A stretch of DNA of 64,000 bases, taken from assembly GCA_030674155.1 (NCBI GenBank), contig CM060344.1, positions 34,667,217 to 34,731,216 of the forward strand, in the 5' to 3' direction. A program made the position numbers and the translations under genes. The notes beneath the pieces were generated by a model that was not told the origin of the DNA, ran no database searches, and was given only the letters and a program-made list of their open reading frames with translations. Below, piece by piece: positions 59,006 to 64,000 of this stretch (its first letter is position 1; every line of letters starts with the position of its first letter). This stretch comes from Stramonita haemastoma. Taxonomy: Eukaryota; Mollusca; Gastropoda; Neogastropoda; Muricidae.

Positions 59006-59624
59006 CTTGGTATTTTCCTGCTGCACAGCTGTCCAGTTTCCCCCACTTTCAGCTGCTCTCAGTTGCTGTCCACTTCATTCCATCCCTGCCCAGCTGGTGA
59101 TAATTATAACAGGAACTGACCACACTTGGACTAGGCAAAAGGAAAGGGCACACTAAATTTTGCACTCTCAGAACTCATAAATTTAATTGATATAGGCCTT
59201 TTCCCCGATCAAAAACAAGAACAGCAGTGAAGATTAACAAAATGTATTCATACATGGGGTGCACTGTATCGAATATCCAAAACAAAGAGCAGCATAGAAC
59301 AACAGATGCGATTAAGACGTTGTGGGAGAGAGTTGCTTTTTCCTTAGTTCAAAGGCAAATGCAAGGTACTCAGAGCTCTATGATGTGTTCAGCACCAAAT
59401 GGGTTAATGGCTAATTTTCCCATGGAAAGTGAAAATTTTGCACTCTTGACTGAGTGATGTTGGATTTGCCCACTGTGGCTGCATCAAGAAATGCACATGC
59501 TGTTTTTCCTCAACAAAGTTTAGTTTTTTTAAATGTGTTGACATAAGCAATCAGTGTGTAATGCAATGTTTCCTGCATAACTGAACTGTTGTGAAGACAC
59601 ACCATCAAGGGGAAACAATGTACA

Positions 59625-59750
59625 TTTAGAGGGGAAAGTGGCACTGTTCTTTGGCAATGATGCTCTCCCTTGGGCTAGATAGGAACCTTATTTTCAAAAA
59701 GAGAAATCTACAATACTGAGGTGTGATGCTATAACAAAGCACTCTGACAA
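59625..59750 (+). mobile_element. SINE family D, 3' fragment
   Basis: AAAGTGGCACTGTTCTTTGG, GATGCTCTCCCTTGGGCTAG and AAGAGAAATCTACAATACTG. Confidence 0.6.
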
Positions 59751-59759
59751 CCATAATAA

Positions 59760-61680
59760 CAATAATAATCATAAGAATTACAATAGTTATCATTATTATC
59801 ATTAACTACTACTACTAGTACTACTAACTACTACGAAAAATAATGATGATAATAATTCAGAAACCATTATTATTTTCATGATTACAATTATTCTTCATAA
59901 CATTATCCTCTTTAATGCCATGGCCATCTATTGTCATGAACAAAACACACAAAACAAGTCAACTTTTTCTTGATTTAGTTGGTACCTTTTCATCCCTCCC
60001 CCCCCCCCCCCCCCCCCACCCCCACAGAAAAACAACAACAACAACAACAAAAAAGCAAACCCCAAACAAAACAACCAAAAACAAAAACAACAAAACAGCA
60101 ACAACAAACACACCTAACAAACAATTAAAAAAAAAAGTTAAATAATTTTGATACCAGTACCTTTAAAAAAATAACAACAAAAACCAAGAACACTGTGTAC
60201 TTATATATTACAAAAAATATGTGATTTAAAGAGTTGTAAAAATCTCTCCACATGGTTAAATCATATAACAAGATAAACAATACCCAAAACACTTGCTTAA
60301 TATAAAAAAAAAAGCAAAACCAAGCCATACACCAAGTGTCAACACAATGACACAGTGTTCTACAATATCTTAGAGCTGAACATTACGCCAATAATAACAA
60401 TGATAACCATTAACACAGTAACACAATATCCCACAGCATTTCCAAATCAAAAACAACAGTAACATCATTACAATTACCACAATATTCCATATCTGTAAAC
60501 ATACGTCAATGATGCTGTTTCACAGGCACCTGGGTGGTAGGTAGGCACAAAACACACATTTCATACATTGCTTTCAATACACAATTTTTCAAGAAAGGGT
60601 TAATTTTTTTCCTTTCTTTTTTTTCTTCTTTTCCTTCATTTTTTCTTCCACTCTTTTCTGTATTTTTTTTCTTCTTTCTTTTTTTGTTTTTGTTTCATTT
60701 GTTGTTGTTTTTGTAAGTATTTTTTTCATTTTCTTTTTTCCTTTTTTCTGTTTTTTTTCTTTCATTTCTTTTTGAGGAGGAGGACATTACAGAACAATAA
60801 ATTCCACACATACATCATTCTCTTTCTTTCCTCTTCTTTGCCAAACGTTATTTTCCCCGGAAAACACTTCTATCAACACTGCCATATTCCAAAACAACAA
60901 TTCAAACCACATCACACAGATAATTAAAAAAAAAACAAAAAGCAGACTGTCCATGTGACAGATTAAAAAAAAAAAACTACCCAAAGGACAAAAACCAACC
61001 AAGTCAGCTGTATCATAAAAATACGACTGTCCATTAGACAGATTAAAACATAGAAACAAAAACCACCCAAATCAGCTGTCTGTTCTTTTGTATGACTCAC
61101 GCAGAATGCCATTTCTATCACTTGTATTTCCATTTCACATTAAAAAACCCAAACTTTAAAAACAATAGGGATGGTTGGGCAACTCACTCGATAAAAAAAA
61201 AAAAAAAGAGGGGGGGGGGAGATGAGAAAAAACACACCATCCATTCATTAAATTGGTGAGTGGTCTGCCCCATTTCTGTCATTTTACATGCCACTTCCAT
61301 TCCCAACAATAAAAACACACACATACCTTGCAAGTACTCAAAGTATTGTACAATCACACCTAATGAAAAAAACAAAACACAGAAAATTTAATAATAAGCA
61401 CATTCCTCATCATCCTCAACAGGGAAAAAATAAAGAACTACTCAGATAAAAATGCAGTGTTCACATAGTTTGTACTTTTTCCATGGACAGAACAAATATG
61501 GATATTCCCAACGTATGTTTTGTGTACATACACAAAATTATACATATATATATATACGTATACACACAATAGCATACTCTCCACCCTTACCTCTCTCTCT
61601 CCCTCACCCAAACACAACCCACACCCTCTTTCTCCACTGATATCAGTTTGCCTTGCATGATTTTTCCTGGCTGCATCGCT
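59760..61680. other. Low-complexity AT-rich sequence, no gene
   Basis: ATT/ACT triplets (59760-59850), a C-run at 60000, A-rich and T-rich stretches (60050-60140 and 60600-60780), and a short duplication of CTGTCCATGTGACAGATTAA / CTGTCCATTAGACAGATTAA (60946, 61027). Confidence 0.6.
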
Positions 61681-61689
61681 AATGACACA

Positions 61690-63430
61690 CACACACACAC
61701 ACACACACACAAAGAGGAGGCATTAAGTCACATCTCCTCTCACCTAGTCTAACTCCCATCCCCCCCCCCCCCCCCCCCAACAAAACACAGACAGACACAC
61801 ACAAGAGGAGGAATTTAGTCACATCTCCTCTAGCCTAGTCTATCCCCCCTCCCCCAACACACACACAAAGCGGAGGCATTATTAAGTCACATCTCCTCTA
61901 ACCTAGTCTCCCCCCCAAAAAAAAACAACAACAAACAAACACAGACAGACACACAGGAGGAGGAATTTAGTCACATCTCCTCTAACCTAGTTCCTCCCCC
62001 CCAAAAAAAAAACAACAACAAACAAACACAGACAGACACACAGGGAGGAATTTAGTCACATCTCCTCTAACCTAGTCTCCCCCCCAAAAAAAAAACAACA
62101 ACAAACAAACACAGACAGACACACAGGAGGAGGAATTTAGTCACATCTCCTCTAACCTAGTCTAATCCCCCCCCCCACCCCCCAACAAAACAAACACACA
62201 CACACACACACACAAAGAGGAGGAATTAAGTCACATCTCCTCTCACCTAGTCTACCCCCCCCCCCCCCCCAAACAAAACACACACACACACACACACAAA
62301 GAGGAGCATTAAGTCACATCTCCTCTCACCTAGTCTACCCCCCCCCCCCCAAACAAAAACACACACACACACACACACAAAGAGGAGGCATTAAGTCACA
62401 TCTCCTCTCACCTAGTCTACCCCCCCCCCCCCCCCCCAACAACAACAACACACACACACATACACACACACACAAAGAGGAGGCATTAAGTCACATCTCC
62501 TCTCACCTAGTCTACCTCCCATCCCCCCCCCAAAAAAAAAAACAACACACACATACACACACCAGAGAGGAATTTAGTCACGTCCTCCTCTAGCCTAGTC
62601 TATCCCCCCTACCCCAACAAAACACACACACACACACAAAGAGGAGGAATTAAGTCGCATCTCCTCTAACCTAGTCTATCCCTCCCCCCCCCCCCCAAAA
62701 AAAAAGAAAACACACACACACACACACACACACAGAGGAGGAATTAAGTCACATCTCCTCTCACCTAGTCTACCCCTACCCCACCCCCCTGAAAAAAAAG
62801 AAAAACAAACAACCCCCATAAAACAAAAAAAAAAGCACACACACAAACACCCCCCCCCCCCCCCAACAAAACACACACATGAGGAGGGATTTAGTCACAT
62901 CTCCTCTTGCCTATCTACCCCCCCCCCCCCCCCCCCCCAAACAAAACACACACGCACGCACACACATGCACACAAACATACACACACAGGAGGCATTTAG
63001 TGACATCTCCTCTCACCTAGTCTACCCACCCCCCCCACCCCCCTGAAAAAAAAGAACAAACAATCCCCCTAAAACAAAAAACGCACCCCCCCCCCCCCCA
63101 CACACACACAAATGAGGAGGCATTTAGTCACATCTCCTCTCGCCTAGTCTAACCCTCCCCCTCCCCCCAACAAAGCACACACACATGCACGCAACGCACG
63201 CACACAAGCATGCACGCACGCACGCGCACACACACACACACACACACACGAGGAGGAATTTAGTCACATCTCTTTCCTAGTCTACGCCCCTCTCCCCCTC
63301 CCCCTGAAAAGAAACAACCCCCAAAAAACAAACACACACAAAAAAAACTCTCTCTCACACACACAAAGTGACACACACGAGGCATTAAATCCCATCTCAT
63401 ATCACATTATTACCCCCCCCCCTCCAACAC
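61690..63430. repeat. ~80-bp tandem array, ~18 copies, with variable C- and CA-tracts
   Basis: The core GAGGAGGAATTAAGTCACAT and CTCCTCTCACCTAGTCTA is conserved, while the C-run and the (CA)n between cores vary in length from copy to copy. GAGGAG and CTCCTC form a potential hairpin stem within each core. Copies decay after about 63250. Confidence 0.92.
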
Positions 63431-64000
63431 ACACACACACCTTTGTTCAATCTAAGACACTGATCAGATAGCCTTCCTTTCATAACTTCCTAGAATACTC
63501 TCCTCTTTCTAGCCAAAAAAACACAAAAGAATATCAAAATATTTTTAAAATAAGTTTTCAAACCATCTCTTAAACTATGATGCTGATACAGCACAAAGAA
63601 GAAAAGCAAACAACAGGCATTGTCCAAAAAAAGAAAAAAAATCCACTCAAAATGCATAATCATTTCCACCATTAAATCAAAGATGGTTTTGGGCATCACA
63701 TTCTGACAAATATGTCACGTATGTCCAGAATTGTCATAAATATCAAAGCATTTTCATAACACAATCAGTCTTGTAACAACCTCACGACCAATAAATATCT
63801 TTGAAAAGTTCACACATACACACAAAAAAAGAAAAAGCACAAACTAAAAAACAAAATTCACAGCCAAATGATTAAAAACAAACAGCCAACTCCTACACAC
63901 ATAAAATTACAATGTTATTACTGCGTAACTGACAACTCAGGACAGTTTTGCAAAAACAAGTTTTTAGAAATGTTCATGGACTTGACCAGGTTTTTGTCAC
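63430..64000. other. Right end: AT-rich sequence, nothing recognised
   Basis: No repeat core, SINE block or splice-bounded frame seen. Confidence 0.5.

Noticed and set aside
61690..63430. CRISPR-like array
   Set aside because: The spacers are only C-runs and CA-runs of variable length and the genome is eukaryotic; this is a minisatellite.

Overview
This is a eukaryotic (metazoan) genomic window, AT-rich, intron-dominated and very heavy in simple repeats. It is probably from a lophotrochozoan, most likely a marine mollusc. That is an inference from the tRNA-derived SINEs, decayed non-LTR retrotransposons, TTAA-type and pogo-like DNA elements and long CA/GA/GT arrays; nothing in the sequence proves the species. 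Almost all long open frames are translations of microsatellites. The real coding signal is a handful of short exons, all on the minus strand.

From about 34.4 kb leftwards to the window edge lies the 5' half of a CLK (CDC2-like/LAMMER) kinase gene. It has a probable promoter and non-coding exon 1 (34.33-34.4 kb), an RS-rich exon 2 with the start codon (31.57-31.71 kb), an RS-rich exon 3 (29.18-29.41 kb), a 25-kb intron packed with microsatellites, then exon 4 (3.87-3.96 kb) and exon 5 (2.41-2.48 kb). Exon 5 begins the kinase domain with the Gly-rich loop. Reading frame and splice phase agree across all junctions except for one extra base inside exon 5. The rest of the kinase domain lies left of position 1. 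CLK kinases phosphorylate SR splicing factors, and in mammals they are themselves regulated by skipping of the exon equivalent to exon 4. Here exon 4 is 85 nt, so skipping would also truncate the protein.

The interval 34.8-50 kb is a transposon and satellite landscape. It holds a decayed LINE with a duplicated 3' end, an RTE-like LINE tail passing into a (GATA)n tract, a 24-bp satellite, a pogo-like non-autonomous element, a 3.6-kb degenerate E-box-bearing minisatellite, a SINE split cleanly by a TTAA-flanked piggyBac-like element, and a 5'-truncated LINE with an intact C-terminal reverse transcriptase frame.

From 50 to 57 kb there are several minus-strand exons. One (56.66-56.77 kb) is clearly homogentisate 1,2-dioxygenase. 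Three other exon-like segments have good splice sites but are not identified; one of them exists as two copies 3 kb apart with duplicated flanks. The interval 57-64 kb holds SINEs, a T-rich 70-bp repeat and a striking array of about 80 bp x 18 copies (61.7-63.4 kb). At least four SINE groups are recognisable, and several carry diagnostic target-site duplications.
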